Below, piece by piece: positions 1 to 12,164 of a stretch of DNA of 64,000 bases. Source of the stretch: Augochlora pura (lineage: Eukaryota > Arthropoda > Insecta > Hymenoptera > Halictidae); the NCBI RefSeq assembly GCF_028453695.1, contig NC_135782.1:15246190-15310189 (forward strand). The letters are read 5' to 3'. Under the pieces are notes generated by a model. The model had not been told where the DNA came from. It was given only the letters and a program-made list of their open reading frames with translations, and did no database searches. A program made the position numbers and the translations under genes. The stretch's first letter is position 1. Each line of letters starts with the position of its first letter.

Positions 1-260
1 ACCCCCGACCCCCGCTTACCAACCTCGACGATTGCCAGATGGACTCGCCTAACGCGCCGCATTCGATTCGAACGACGACCGCAAACCGCGCGCTTCGTTG
101 TGACGGAGAATTGCGTTCCCGTGGCCGGCGATCGTTAACCCGACGACTGCCGACACTTGGCCCGATGATGACCTCGATGATGGCAAGACCGCGTGCTTTC
201 GGGTACCCTGAACCGGTTCCATTGGTCCAGGTTAGTTGTCTAGGGATTTTTTAGTCTAGA
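1..260. other. GC-rich island, no gene recognised
   Basis: CpG-rich DNA with a 71-codon open frame that shows no domain. A pure run of 12 G follows at 311-322. Nothing here supports an exon or a promoter. Confidence 0.4.
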
Positions 261-364
261 CAGACGGATGTAGTGCAATATGGGTATGGTGGTGGTGGGG
301 CTTTGTGTCAGGGGGGGGGGGGAGGGCTGATGGGAGCTGTGGATGGATACCTGAGAGGTTAGGC

Positions 365-775
365 TCTGGTTGAGACAGGTACTTTTTTGGGCCGGGTCAG
401 GTACTTCTTTGGGTTCTAGTTGGGTTAGGCACTTTTGAGGATTGGGGACGGATCGGGTACTTTTTGGGTTTGGTCAGGTTAGGTACTTTTCCGGGTTGGG
501 ATCACGTGTGGTACTTTTTAGGGTTCTAGTCGGTTTAGATGCTTCTTGAGGTTGGGGACAGATTTTATACTTTTTGGGTTGCGGTTGAGTCAGGTACTCT
601 TTTGGACTCAGGAAGGTTCGGGTACTTTTTGGGATTCGTTTTGGATCGGCTACTTTTTCGAGTTCGGGTCGGGTCAGATATTTATCTCGGGTTCAAGACG
701 AATTTGCTACTTTCTAGGGTTCAAGTCTACTTTCTAGGGTTTAGATTAAATAGGGTATTTTTCTAGGGTTCGGTC
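365..775. repeat. Degenerate ~28-bp G/T-rich minisatellite
   Basis: The motif GGTACTTTTTGGGTT recurs with TACTT-type anchors near 380, 402, 430, 459, 484, 512, 540, 568, 595, 623 and 651, a spacing of 22-29 bp. The array produces two overlapping short open frames at 539-766 rich in F, L, G and R, which are artefacts of the repeat. Confidence 0.75.
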
Positions 776-1064
776 TGACTCTACTCTCAAAACACTCAAC
801 TTTAAATATTCATAACAACTAACATATTCATCGAATTCATTTGCAATCCCTATAGACTATACCAAAATAAATTACACAAAGATTATCGACTTACAAAAGT
901 CGTCTTTTCCGTCAAACGTCATCGATTTCGTCAAACCGGATCCCTATGTGATAATCCAAAGTTTAAGTTGCCTCGCGTGCGTGTGTCTCTGTGTGGACAC
1001 AGACGATAGCAGGCAAAAGAGGCGACTCGGGGCAGGAGAAGATACAGCGCATACATAGAGATAG

Positions 1065-1068
<4 letters not shown>

Positions 1069-1095
<27 letters not shown>
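1069..1095. repeat. (AG)n microsatellite
   Basis: Pure AG dinucleotide run. Further GA-type repeats flank it at 1097-1112. It lies at the edge of a GC/pyrimidine-rich stretch. Confidence 0.95.
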
Positions 1096-1100
<5 letters not shown>

Positions 1101-1129
1101 TGAGTGAGAGAAGGACCACATAGCACAGT

Positions 1130-1545
1130 ACAGCCCCGAAGTATAGTCTCAACTCGACTCGAGCGGCTGAATCGATCCGCGAGCCTTCCCCTGCACGCTA
1201 TCTTCCTCCAAGCCTCTCCGCCCCTCCTTTCTCCCTCTTTCTCTGCGGCTCCAGAACCAACGTCGACTACTTGCCACCCCTCTTTCTCTTTCTCGAGCTA
1301 CGACCACGGTCGCTTTTCCACTCGCTGCTCTCTGCCTCTACTTCCTCCTTCTTCTTCTTCCTCTTCATCTTCTTCTTCTTCTATCTAGAACTTCTCACCC
1401 TCCTTTCTCGTACTACGCCACCCTAGCCACCCTTTCTTCTTCTCCCTCGACGCTCACCCCCATCGACCAACCTGGTCACGCGAACCTTTCAAAAATGCCT
1501 GGCCCACGCTCTTCCACCCCCGTACACGTGTCCGACACCCCGTGG
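1130..1545. other. Pyrimidine-rich GC stretch with (TCT)n
   Basis: Strongly C+T-rich top strand. It includes a TTC/TCT triplet run at about 1343-1384 that encodes poly-serine in a 94-codon frame. The amino acid content is that of low-complexity DNA, so no CDS is called. Confidence 0.5.
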
Positions 1546-2260
1546 TTGTTATAAACAATGTCGAAATTGTCGTTACGTATTAATTAGAATTATCTGTTCC
1601 AGTGATTTTTGTTTATTTTTGGTATATTTGTTATAAGTATTAATTATAAGGTGTGTTTGGTATTATAAATTATATTGAAATATTAATTATATTGTATATT
1701 GTAGGGTGTAGATTATATTATATATTGTACTATGTATATTACATGTTATTATATATTAGTAGTAATATTATAATATTGTGCGTATATTAAATATTAATAA
1801 ATGATAATTTTTATGTTCAATTTTTATTCGAATGCTTTTGGGTTATTATTAGTACATTAAATATTATTAGCATTATGATATATATTATATATTATCTACT
1901 ATACCTTATACTATAGCTTATACAATATAGATTCTATTAGAACATATATTACAACTATTATAACATTACAAATACATTAAATATTAATAAATAGAAATAA
2001 AGTACATAAAATATCAAAATATTATTAAATCTACTATAATTATTTTATCCACTAAACGAAGTAAAAATAAATTGCTTCTGTCAACAATTTAAACAATTTA
2101 CAAATACTGTAACAATATAAATTACAAACACAACAAACAAAAAAATTGTTAACCGTATTACAATTAACAAGAAAAATATAATAAAGAGAACAATGGCAAG
2201 GCTGTTATCGTGGTCAAGGTAAAGTTATTAATTATTAATCACCACGTGTTACAAAGGTGT
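1546..2260. other. AT-rich spacer, no gene
   Basis: Very AT-rich sequence with many TATATTAT and AATATTA words but no clear tandem period. No open frame of interest and no RNA gene seen. Confidence 0.5.
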
Positions 2261-2269
2261 ACACACACC

Positions 2270-2570
2270 GGAGCACATCAGGCCCTGGTAGCCCAGTGAT
2301 CATAATGTACCGGGCAAAGTGCTCGGATTAAGGAAAAGTCTCAGGAGAGCATTTTAGTAGCTGGATTCGTTTTAACGGTGGGGGGGGGGGGGCGGGGCAG
2401 TTAATGGCCAGTTCATTGAATTTTTAGTAATTCTGAGTGCCTTTGACTGAGCGGGACTAGCAATTTCCCAATGCAGTTAAATTTCTGTGAAGGGCGATTT
2501 CCGACGGGACATCGAGAAATATCTCTCTCTCTGACGCGCGCGACCATCATGAATCGCGACTTTTGGTCCC
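2270..2570. other. Mixed-composition stretch with G13 run
   Basis: Short moderately GC-rich patch. A run of 13 G at 2380-2392 is followed by CGGGG, and a short CT run lies near 2521. Not recognised as coding or as a known repeat. Confidence 0.4.
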
Positions 2571-3220
2571 AAAACCTAATGTTTTTCCCAATATATTATA
2601 TTAACATTCTGCTCGACGTTTATATTATCATTAATAATATATAATTGTTATTTTTAACGAATCAGCGTTCTTGCCATAAATAATAATTTGTTTTAAACAG
2701 TTATTTATGGGGGAAATATTAATTTGTTGCAAATAACAATTATGCATGACAAGTGTTTTTATTTATTATGAATAATAATTATATGTGACAAGAATGATCC
2801 TTCGTTGCAAATGACAATTATTTATGACGAGAATGTTAATTTGTTGCAAATGATAATTATCATATCTTAGTTAATTTTATATTATATATTATATTATATA
2901 GACAATTTATTTGCAAAATAAAAGATTGCAAGACAGATATGTACACAGCAATTTTTCCTTTAACAATTCTATGTATTATATAGTTATTAAATAACTTTCT
3001 ATCTTGTAAAAATAAATTAACAATTGTAAGATATTTAATAATTATTTTATCAGTTTTCGCTTAACAAAAATTGTAGTATATAATATCAGTATTTTCTAAT
3101 TTATGTATAGGATATGTTAAATATTGTAGCTCAATTAAAATAAAAATTGGAGCATAGTTAATAATTATTAAATTATAAATATAAATATCTTTTACATGTA
3201 AATTAATAAATGCTGCAATT
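2571..3220. repeat. AT-rich spacer with short direct repeats
   Basis: From about 2640 to 2870 the words GTTGCAAATGACAATTAT and ATGACAAG or ACGAGAATG recur four to five times, in a degenerate pattern without a fixed period. The rest is AT-rich without structure that I can name. Confidence 0.45.
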
Positions 3221-3329
3221 ATGTACTCCAATTCTTATAAAAAAAGAACAGATTTCACAAAATCGACATTTTGACCAGAAAAAAGGGATTTCAGACCACT
3301 GTGGTATCGAGAGATCTCAGATAGGGGAA

Positions 3330-3890
3330 AATCGGCTGGGCGACACACACCGGCTCTCGAGAGTCTCTCGCGCTGAATATCGACTTCTCGAACCGGGTAG
3401 CATTCGGCGGGAGGGGGGTGAGGCGTAGAGCGGGGCGGCGAACCCGTCGGGCTGCTGTCTAGCAGAATTTATAAGAACGCGGGGCTGGCCCGTCGGTGTG
3501 CGTGCGCACAGAGAGATACCGTTGCCGAAGAATGGATGAGGTATGCCGGGCGCGGAAGGGGCTTTTTATTAATCGGCAGGCATCCGACGAAACATCCGTC
3601 TCGTCCCAATATTTTCGGCGTGGAATATTTCTCCGAGAACGACGACGATTCTTCCGTGTCACTTCGGCCTCCGCCGATAGATTTCAGGATTCCCTTTTCG
3701 ATCCGTGGCGCCGTAGCCCCGGCCAAGCACACATTTTGAATTCCCGGTTCGCCCAAACAGAATGCCCGGCGCGATTATTGCCGATTAGGCGCGCCGCCGC
3801 GCACGAATTTCGCGGACGGTTGTGCTTCGTAACCGTCGGGATGTTTAACACGTTGGCGGCAGTGACGTGGCTCAAAATACTGACATAACC
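3330..3890. other. GC/CpG-rich island, no gene supported
   Basis: Open frames of 130 codons (plus) and 95 codons (minus) overlap each other over 3469-3888, as expected where stop codons are rare. Neither shows a motif. It could be a regulatory island or an unrecognised exon; I cannot tell. Confidence 0.4.
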
Positions 3891-4044
3891 TCGAAGCTTA
3901 GCTGAAATAACTGAAACTAGACGATTTTCTATCTTTTGTGGAATATAATAGGAGTATAATTATTTGGTCACCCGGTATATTAGTTTTAGAAACTTCTCTG
4001 AACTTTGGATATTTTAGTACTGGTTTTTGGTTACGTGGTATGTT

Positions 4045-4435
4045 AACTAACAGTATTGCCAGATGTTGTGGCTGATATTTTAATGTATTTCTTACGGCGT
4101 TGCCTGATCGCGTAGCTGATGCATTAATGTGTTATTTACAGCGTTGTCAGATGTTTTAGATGGTATGGTAATGTATTAGTTATAGTGTTACTAGATGTTC
4201 TAGCTAATATGTTGGTATGATACTGACAGTGTTGCTAGATGTTCTAGTTATCATGTTGGTATGATACTCACAATGTTACTAGATGTTCTAGCTCACATGT
4301 TGGTATGACACTTACAGTGTTGACAAATGCTTTACTTAATGCACGGGCGTGTTACTTGCAGTGTTACCACATGTTCTACATAACATATTAACGTATCACA
4401 TGCAGTGTTGCCAACTGTTCTAGTTAATGCATTAA
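4045..4435. repeat. 44-bp minisatellite with CAGTGTTGCCAGATG core
   Basis: About nine units. The anchor AGATGTT or its variants lies at 4061, 4105, 4149, 4193, 4237 and 4281, exactly 44 bp apart. The unit carries the CAGTGTTGCCA word (reverse TGGCAACACTG), which reappears elsewhere in the window, above all in the array at 62.0-62.9 kb. Confidence 0.9.
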
Positions 4436-4440
4436 CTGAC

Positions 4441-4900
4441 GAATATTAAATCCAATTAATTGTCTGTAAATCTGTAAATTTATTAAATTTAAAAAGTGAA
4501 TGGGAATAAAAGAATTGAATATTAAAGCCTTTCAATAGTCTGCAAATTTATTAAATTTAAAAAATAATGAGTTTAACAAAATTGAATAATAAAATTAATC
4601 AATAGTCTGTAAATTTATGAAATCTAAAAAATTAATTGGATTAGAAAAATCGAATATTAAAGCTAGTTAATAGCCTGAAATTTAATAAATTTAAAAAATT
4701 GATGGGATTAGAAAAATTTAATATTAAAGCTAATCAGTAGTCTGTAAATTTATTAAACTTAAAAAATTAATGGGATTAAAAGAATTAAATATTAAAGTTT
4801 TGCAATTGTCTGAAAACTCATTAAATTTAGAAAATTAATGGGATTAAAAAGGATTGAATATTAAAGCCAATTAATAATCTGAAAATTCAACACATTAACA
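4441..4900. repeat. ~67-bp AT-rich tandem repeat
   Basis: About seven units containing AGTCTGTAAATTTATTAAA, then TTAATGGGATTA, then GAATATTAAAGC. ATTAAAG anchors at 4656, 4723, 4791 and 4860 give a period of 67-69 bp. The array starts directly after the 44-bp array. Confidence 0.9.
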
Positions 4901-5039
4901 GCAAAACAAAATAATAACAATTAAAAAACATTAACAAGATAAAAACCGTCTAAAGCCATCAATAAATCATTCTTAATTAATTAAAATGATTCAAGGAAGA
5001 CTGAGCTAAGTCCAACAATCCCGTCTGTATAAATTCACG

Positions 5040-5420
5040 TAGATCCTTATGGTGACAGCGGGAAAAATTCTCAAAGGAGGTACGCTAGCGCGCACCGTGG
5101 CGCGTATGAAAATTGACGTCGTACGGGGCCGTATTTAGGTGATTTCATTAAGCTGAGACGCCCCGCGTATTACTGTTCTCCTCTGTCGCCGGAGATATAT
5201 ATATTCTTACAGGGCTGCGCGAGCTTTTTCCTTAAGCATTTCTTTTGTGCCGGCAAGACTCCATTTACGCGATTATCAGCCGTGTAAAAGAAAAACCACG
5301 CGGGACGAATACACGCGCGCACAAGCGCGAGCCGAGTAGAGAGTATTATCATTAGACCGCGCGGGACTTTATGCGTTTACGGAACAGAATTACGGAACGA
5401 ATAAATTTATCATCGTTCTG
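5040..5420. other. GC-rich island, no gene
   Basis: CpG-rich patch with GCGCGC words and no open frame above 60 codons with any character. A (TA)n-like tract ATATATATA lies near 5193. It is followed to about 6165 by AT-rich DNA in which I see no gene or repeat array. Confidence 0.4.
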
Positions 5421-6165
5421 ACCGGAAACGCGAGACGCTTAGCAAAATCGTAATCTCCTTAAGGGACGAAATCAATTTCCGTTTTATCCGCTGCAAGCTT
5501 TTGTTTCTCACTGTTTCTTGAATAAGAACCGGTAACATAAATTGTTTCCATTATTAATGCAGTATAATAACTCGCTGTCGATGATTAATGGAGTGTGAAT
5601 TTTATGGATTAATAGCAACCATCGCGAAGCAATTATTCAATAATTATTTAATGCAGGAAATTATTAAAAAGAAAAATTCCATCAAAGCAGACGATTTTTA
5701 TTTTGCATATAAATTGTTTAATAAAAAAGAAATTTTTATGCAATAGAACAGAGGTAATCGTGAACTATATTCACAATTTTTATATTTTTTATATTTTTAT
5801 ATTATTAAGTTTTTGAGCTTGCAATAAATTTAATTATATATAATAGATACCTGCAAAATTAAAGGCAATATTGAAATATTATTATAAATTATTGTGTCTT
5901 GAAATTATTATCATGTGACATCATAAATATTTTTATAGGGGCCTAAAATAATTTTTAGTTATTACTAATAAATAATTTTTAAATAACTTTAATTTTAAAT
6001 AATTATTAATCCAAGCGAAGAGTTTTATGCAAAGAAATACACATTTCTAAAATAAATTTAAATTCGATTAAAAAATAATTTCCACTATTTGTATAAATAA
6101 TATTATAAAATATAACATAATGTACAATTTGAAAGCAAGACGATCTAAATTATAATAAATAACGC

Positions 6166-6740
6166 ACGACCGGCGACGAATGGAATGGGAGTCCTGCGCA
6201 AAGGGTAGGAGCCTGGGCGAATTAATTTGATCCGCGAATAAAATTCCATTGTTCCGCGGAAGAGGAAAACGAAGGAGGATGAATATTGGATAAGATAATA
6301 GTTTATGAAGCATATTACACGGGGTAGTTAATCCGTGGAAAGTTCTGCCCCGGGGAAACGTTTGTACGCCTGGCGTAATATCATTTAAGGAGCGGGGGAT
6401 CCGACTTTATTCGAATCTCGGCTGATCCGCGCAACCAGTCAAGATTACGCGGGGAAGGACAAGAAGAGGATGTGTAACTCTTTTTTCCATTTATTTTCCC
6501 TTTTTTTGTCCTCCTCCTCCACTCCCCCCCTTCCCCGGTTTCTCGTGAGCTCGCCGAGGTTTTTACACGGTCGCACTTTCCGAGGCTGCTGCAGTGCGGC
6601 TTGGTAGTTCGGTTAATAAGATGGCCCGGGACTTACTTGCGAAAGAAAAATTGCGCTCGTCCTAAGTTGAACCTGTTGGAAGAATCTATACGGCTCATAT
6701 GGTATTCTCTTTCGGACACCTAGCCCCCAGCGACTTTGCG
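6166..6740. other. GC-leaning island with C/T-rich patch
   Basis: Moderately GC-rich. It has a T/C-rich stretch at 6480-6545 (CTCCTCCTCCACTCCCCCC). The open frames that cross it are not recognisable. Confidence 0.35.
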
Positions 6741-6934
6741 AAGTTTCAAATTAACCTTAGACTATGACTTCGTTTCTTCCGCGCTGCCGGCTTCTTCCCG
6801 TCCTGCTTCTGGGTATACTTTCTGCTCTGTCTATGGTAGTGTGCTCCCCCCACTTTTTCTCTTTTCTTCTCTTTTGCTCCATCTTTCTTTCTCTTTTAAT
6901 CTGGAAGTCTGCTTCTGCTTATTTCTCTTACAAC

Positions 6935-7530
6935 AGTCTCGGATGTCCTATGAACATCCTATAGATGTTGTACAAAAGTCTTGCATTACATAACTGGATG
7001 TTTGAAAGACGTCTCGGATGTCCTATGAACGTCCTGCTGTGAAAGACGTCTCGAAATAGATATCTTTGTAAAGACGTCACTAAATAGGGTACTTGAAGAC
7101 GTTTCGTGACTTACGTCTTTAAGATCATTATTATATATTTGAGTATTAAGATGAGGTCTATCTCTTTCTGGACGTCTTTAATACGTCTTGTTCTAAGCGT
7201 TAAAATAACATTTGTATGGGGATATCATTGAAACATCTTCGATATATGTTATTTCGGACGTCAAAACGATATTTCGATGGTGATGGTGGTGAAGTCTGAA
7301 AGTAGACGTATTAAAGACGTCAGAAAACAGACGTTTTATAGTCTGAAAGTAGACGCATTGAAGACGTCTTCAAGACACCGCCATACAAACATCGTTTTAA
7401 TGTCTAAAATTAGACGTATTAAGGATGTCTTAACGACATCACCATACAAATGGCGTTTTAACATCTGAAATTAGAGATATCAAAAACATCTTAAAGACAT
7501 TACCATCCAAATGTCGTTTTAACTTCTGAT
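6935..7530 (+). repeat. ACGTC-rich dispersed repeat, copy A
   Basis: Dense GACGTC and AAGACGTCTT words. The family core (a TGTCCTATGAAC word followed by further GTCC words) appears twice, near 6944 and 7017. The 3' part consists of GAAATTAGACGTATTAAAG-like units. The same ordered core occurs at 10.35, 15.0, 23.1 and (inverted) 26.9 kb. It has no coding content and is not recognised as a named element. Confidence 0.75.
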
Positions 7531-7534
7531 ATAA

Positions 7535-7715
7535 ATAAAGGACGTAACCTAACCAAAAATAGACGTAACCTAACCAAAAAATGGACTTAACCTAACAACA
7601 AAACAAACGTAAACTAACCAAAAAATGGATGTAACCAAACAAAAAAATGGATGTAACCAAACAAAAAAATGGATGTAACCAAACAAAAAAATGGACGTAA
7701 CCTAACCAAGAAATG
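7535..7715. repeat. 22-bp minisatellite
   Basis: Units of AAAAAATGGATGTAACCAAAC with ATGG anchors at 7625, 7647 and 7669, a 22-bp period. The array grows out of the 3' end of ACGTC copy A: its first units read GGACGTAACCTAACC. It may therefore be a local expansion of that repeat. Confidence 0.85.
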
Positions 7716-7764
7716 GAAGTAAACTGCTCGAAGAACAGAAATCTGTCCTACGACTGTTCACTAT

Positions 7765-8003
7765 TCTTTTTCGTTTCTCCTCTCTCTCCCTCTCTCTTTC
7801 TCACTCTCTCTCTCTCTCTCTTGTCTCTCTCTATGTCCCCATCACTGCATCTCTCCCGTTTTCTCTCACCCTTTGGTGTCTCGATCTGCATGAAATGAAG
7901 GAGAGTATAGCGAATGGAGGGCAAAGAGCAGGAGAAAGCCTGAGAGAGAAAAAGAGAATGAGAGAGAGAGAGAGAGGGGGAGAGGGAGAGAGAGAGATGG
8001 AGG
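7765..8003. repeat. (CT)n then (GA)n low-complexity pair
   Basis: A CT-rich tract at 7771-7860 and a GA-rich tract at 7918-7999 face each other across about 60 bp. Together they could fold back imperfectly. Confidence 0.85.
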
Positions 8004-8029
8004 GCACGGATTAAAATTTTCTTCAGTCA

Positions 8030-8260
8030 TTTTAGAAGGTTTAATCCCTCTTTAACTGCGAGCGGAAAAGTCCTCCACGATTCCATGTTAGTTAGTTATT
8101 ACCGCGCGCGCCGACAAATATTTGAATATTTCCCGTTCGCGGCGCTTCCGATTGTTTGCCAATCGGGAGCAAAAAATCCCGGTGATTCCCCCGATGATCC
8201 CTACGGATCGCCAATCTCTGGGATAGTCGTTTCCACGTCCTACGTATGGAATATGTGAAT
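8030..8260. other. Short GC-rich island
   Basis: CpG-rich patch with CGCGCGCG near 8103. No gene seen. AT-rich DNA follows to 8500. Confidence 0.35.
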
Positions 8261-8504
8261 GGGAAAAAATTCGGTAATTACGGAGAATTGGAAAATTATT
8301 CTAGTCATGGGAGGAATTTTTTAGGTTAGAATAGATATTATTAGAACAAATTAAAATAGAATAAAATAGAATAGAATTGAATTGAATTTTTATATAATTG
8401 AATTTTTATATTTATTCGTGTGAATTAAATAAATTTATATGAACTTAATTAATATTAGAATGATCGAATAAAAATTAATTTAAAAGGTTAGATGTACATA
8501 AAAC

Positions 8505-8745
8505 AGGTTTAGGTTGGTCGAATGCAAAATGACTGTAGATTGGTTGAACGTAGAATAACTTTAGATTGGTTGTATGTAAAATAAGGTTTACATGTATGGG
8601 TGGAATATAAAATAGGATTAGATCGGTTGAATGCAAAACAAGATTAGAACGTTTGAATACAAAATAAGGTTAGGTCGGTTGAATACGAAATAAGGTTAGG
8701 TCGGACAAGTATAAAATACGGTTAAATCGGTTGAATACGAAGAAG
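8505..8745. repeat. 26-bp minisatellite
   Basis: Units GAATACAAAATAAGGTTAGG plus TCGGTT. GAAT anchors at 8547, 8603, 8629, 8655, 8681 and 8733 are multiples of 26 bp apart, apart from one longer unit near 8573. Confidence 0.9.
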
Positions 8746-8769
8746 ATTGCACTAGGCGACATTTCATGT

Positions 8770-9455
8770 AACATGTGTTATACAAGATATAAATAATCAA
8801 ACTTTATTAATCAATTAAAGAGAGTATGCTAAATAAATTAAATAAATTTTTTAGTTATTGGATACTTGTAAGTCGACTTTAAGCCTATACCTTATTTTGC
8901 ATACTTCATTTATAAAAGTTAGATTTATGTGTTAATGAAATATTTACAGTGTTGCCAGACGTAGCAAATCGGTGGGCTACAAAAATACTTAAACTGTTGC
9001 CACATATTATAGTAAAGAATATAGTTTCCATGTAGCTTGTATTTATTTTAAATGACGCAGATCAGTATTGAAGTGGTTAAAATTGTCATAAACCTAGACC
9101 TAACCTAAAATTAACAGAGATTTAACTTACAGTAAATTGGATTTCTTTTCTCTAAAATTCCAACGTCTAAAGTCTCAAATTCATTGCAATTTTAAAAAAT
9201 TGAGATTACTATACATAATTAATATATATATAATTAATAATATATGACTAACAATAGAGTTATAATGTAATATTAATACATTGTAACTATATTACCAACC
9301 TGTTAATCGTGCCAAAAATGTCCCAATGACTAAAATCATTTCAAAGTATGTCGAAGAGATCAGAAAAATTCGGCGATAGGGAGAGGGATCGCCAGGCGGG
9401 GGAAGAGAGGATCAAAATCATGGATGGACTCGCAGATGGGATAATAGGCGGGTTT
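8770..9455. other. AT-rich spacer with two TGGCAACA-type words
   Basis: No gene. CAGTGTTGCCAGAC at 8947-8960 and AACTGTTGCCACAT near 8995 match the core of the 44-bp and 144-bp arrays elsewhere in the window. Confidence 0.45.
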
Positions 9456-9660
9456 ACACCGGGTGCATAATGACTGGAACGACTGAATATCGCCACTATA
9501 GGCGGCCGTATATGTTTATGGGACAATCGATGATATATGGACATCATAGAGACGTCCCTTTACGCGACGAACGGCCCGATCGCGTCGTATTGCACTCGAG
9601 CTGTCCGGCTCGTTCCGAGCTCATCAACGCTCCTACGATATACTGTATTGCACGGTTAAA
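9456..9660. other. Short GC-rich island
   Basis: CpG-rich patch crossed by 68- and 89-codon open frames on opposite strands. Neither is recognisable. Confidence 0.3.
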
Positions 9661-9735
9661 TTTACATCGTCTCTCACAAATTTTAATTCTGAGCTATTCT
9701 CAATTTATTTTAATAATTGTATTATCAACATGTAG

Positions 9736-10235
9736 CTGAGATTCTTCGGATTAAAATGAGACCAAACACGGCATTATTCTGATCAATTTAGGGTATTACC
9801 GGATTAATCAATGCTCAATCTACAAGGTGGGCGAAATAATTTGATCACCTCGAATATTTTATTCGTTATTAGGAGAAATGTCGAGGCAGAATATTTTCTG
9901 GTGATTAATTACATTCATTGTACAGATTTCGATGTAATTTGTTGTCATAATGATGAAACTATACACTATATTTTTAAATATAGTATATAGTATGTTTCAA
10001 TAACCGTCTATTAAATAAAATCGCAAACTATGTGATCTTAAGACATACTATCTTTTGATCTTAACATTTTTTCGTACCAAACAGTGGTTCTCTTCAGCAT
10101 TTGTGCACATTGATAAAAGCAAATAAGATATTCAAAGAGTGGTCGACTCTTTTTGGCCACCTAGTATATAGTAATAAATTGTACCTAGTCCGATTTACGT
10201 CGTGTTTGGACTCATTTTAATCAGGAAAATCTCAG
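9736..10235. mobile_element. 500-bp non-autonomous element with 35-bp TIRs
   Basis: The left end at 9736-9770 begins CTGAGATTCTTCGGATTAAA. The reverse complement of the right end at 10201-10235 begins CTGAGATTTTCCTGATTAAA. The two 35-bp arms match at 31 positions. A second, internal near-palindrome around 9958-10000 (ACTATACACTATA against TATAGTATATAGT) could form a hairpin. No open frame inside. A target-site duplication is not clear, so the superfamily is open; a MITE-like DNA transposon relic is the best reading. Confidence 0.65.
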
Positions 10236-10344
10236 TGATCTAATAGAGCTATAATTAGACAATGAGGATAACAATTAGTGAAAAATATTTTTGTTTATCA
10301 CTGTTACGTTTTGCCTTTCATCGCGAGGAATCTCTATCCTTGCC

Positions 10345-10515
10345 TTTTAAGGGGTCAGGCATCTTTAAGACGACTCCAATATCCTACGAACGGCCTAGAA
10401 ACGTCTCGTGTTAAAAATCAAAGACGTCTTTTTGTGAACGTCTTGTGAACGCTTGTGTACGTCTTATGAGTGTCTTATAGACGCCTTATCGACGTCTTTA
10501 AACCTTATAGGTCGT
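10345..10515 (+). repeat. ACGTC-rich dispersed repeat, copy B (partial)
   Basis: Contains ATCCTACGAACGGCCTAGAA then ACGTCTCGTGTTAAAAATC, the same order of words as copies C and D. It then dissolves into GACGTCTT-like units. The conserved 3' end of the family is missing. Confidence 0.7.
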
Positions 10516-10614
10516 TATTATAGTTGCCAATTATCAACACCGAGATAACATAACGATATCTGACATACGAAATTCGGGGAATCATGTAAATTTAACCGTA
10601 CTGATTTCGAGTAA

Positions 10615-11230
10615 ATTTAACCGTACACCACTGCGCCTCGTCAACCGGTTATGAAAAATCCGTCGTCGTGCGAGCAGCTCGCGCGGCCGGCTTTAATGTC
10701 GCTGGCTCGGCGGCAGTAGGCGTGTCCCCGTGATATATTACCGGCATCGAATGCGAACCACGGCAGTATAATAATTGCACGCCGGTAAAAACGAAAGTTT
10801 CTTCTGCCATCGAAAAAGTACGCGCCGGAGAAAATGGAAGGACAAGTCTCACGCGTCTGTTCACCCTTCTTGCGATCTATTAACCCACGGCCGATCCTCA
10901 CGATGATTTCACGGCGGTCATCGTACGTACGCGTTATTACGCGGCTCCTTTCTGTTTTCCGTACAATGGAGCCTCGATTATCCGAACTAATCAAGGGCGA
11001 ACACCGAGCAGTAGGATAATAGAACAATCGAGCGGTTACCATGGCAGAGATTGTATCACCGGCCTTGTAGAATACAATAATTCGTGTGCTCTCCTTGCTG
11101 AGCAGATGGCGCCACCGCGTAGGTAATTAGTCGACATAACAATAATCTCAGGATCCGATGACGATTAGTCCACGGATTCTATGCATTCGTTACGGAGATG
11201 ACTAATTCAAGCAACAATGTACGTTAATCA
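10615..11230. other. GC-rich island with a pogo-like palindromic word
   Basis: CpG-rich. Overlapping open frames of 133 codons (minus) and 61-71 codons show no motif. At 10969-11032 the words CCTCGATTATCCGAACTAAT and AGGATAATAGAACAATCGAG face each other imperfectly. This resembles termini of pogo/Tigger-type transposons, but the match is from memory and weak. Confidence 0.35.
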
Positions 11231-11629
11231 GATAATGGGATTCCTACATGGTCTTCCATGTAGCTAGAAGATTCTGTTCTGGCATTACTATCATAACCTA
11301 TAAAAATACAACAAATCTTTAAGTCTGCACCCAAGGATAATAAGAGATATTTGTTCAATTTCTAACAAGCAAGATACGTTCTTAAATTATCCCACTATTT
11401 TTAGCTAGAGAGAGGTTAGATTTTAGAGGCTAGGTTTTGGCGAATATACTGTACCCTATCAGATACTCCTTCCCAGATGAATAGATCTGAAACAAATTAC
11501 GAAAATTGTAATAAAAATTGGAATTTAAATCCTAACCTTTAATTCTAACAAGGTTAATTAGAACATAACCTATTTCTCTAAGCTCTTCATCGACCCCTTA
11601 TTGGATCCGATACGATCCGTTAACGACCA

Positions 11630-12160
11630 CCACCATAAACATAGGATCCACGTGGACCGTTTAGGTAAAATGGCCGCAATAGCTGCTATTCGAACCATAA
11701 CCTCCAAACCCTGAACAGTTAATCATTATCAAACGAAGTGGCTGGTGTTCAGAGAACGTCGTACGCATCGAAAGCAGCTGAACAGAGTCCAGCTGGAAAT
11801 CGGGGGGGGGGGGGGGGCACCGTGGGGCAGTTTATCACCGTTGGCAGAAGTAGTACCTTACTTTCGGAACACGCCGCTCGGCCGTATAGATCACGTACAA
11901 GGTACGCACTGAATCTCCGGGCCGAAATATGACCGATTCAATTACGCACGTGTCTGGGAGCGTAGGAGCTTCCTACCGATGTTATCCCTCTCTGCGTCAG
12001 TGATTTGTGTGCCCGTTCATCTTTGCGGGTGTCTGGAGGCCTCGTGTACGCCCGCTACGGCGCGCTCCGTCCCGCTTCGGCCCGAGCCGGCCCACCGGTG
12101 CGAAACCGAGCGCGTGGAGGCGGTGTTGCCGCGTTTACGGAATTTTCCGTGGATCGGCGG
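11630..12160. other. GC-rich island with G16 run
   Basis: A run of 16 G lies at 11802-11817. Open frames of 64-87 codons overlap in different frames without recognisable motifs. The preceding 400 bp are of ordinary composition with no feature. Confidence 0.4.
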
Positions 12161-12164
12161 ACCT

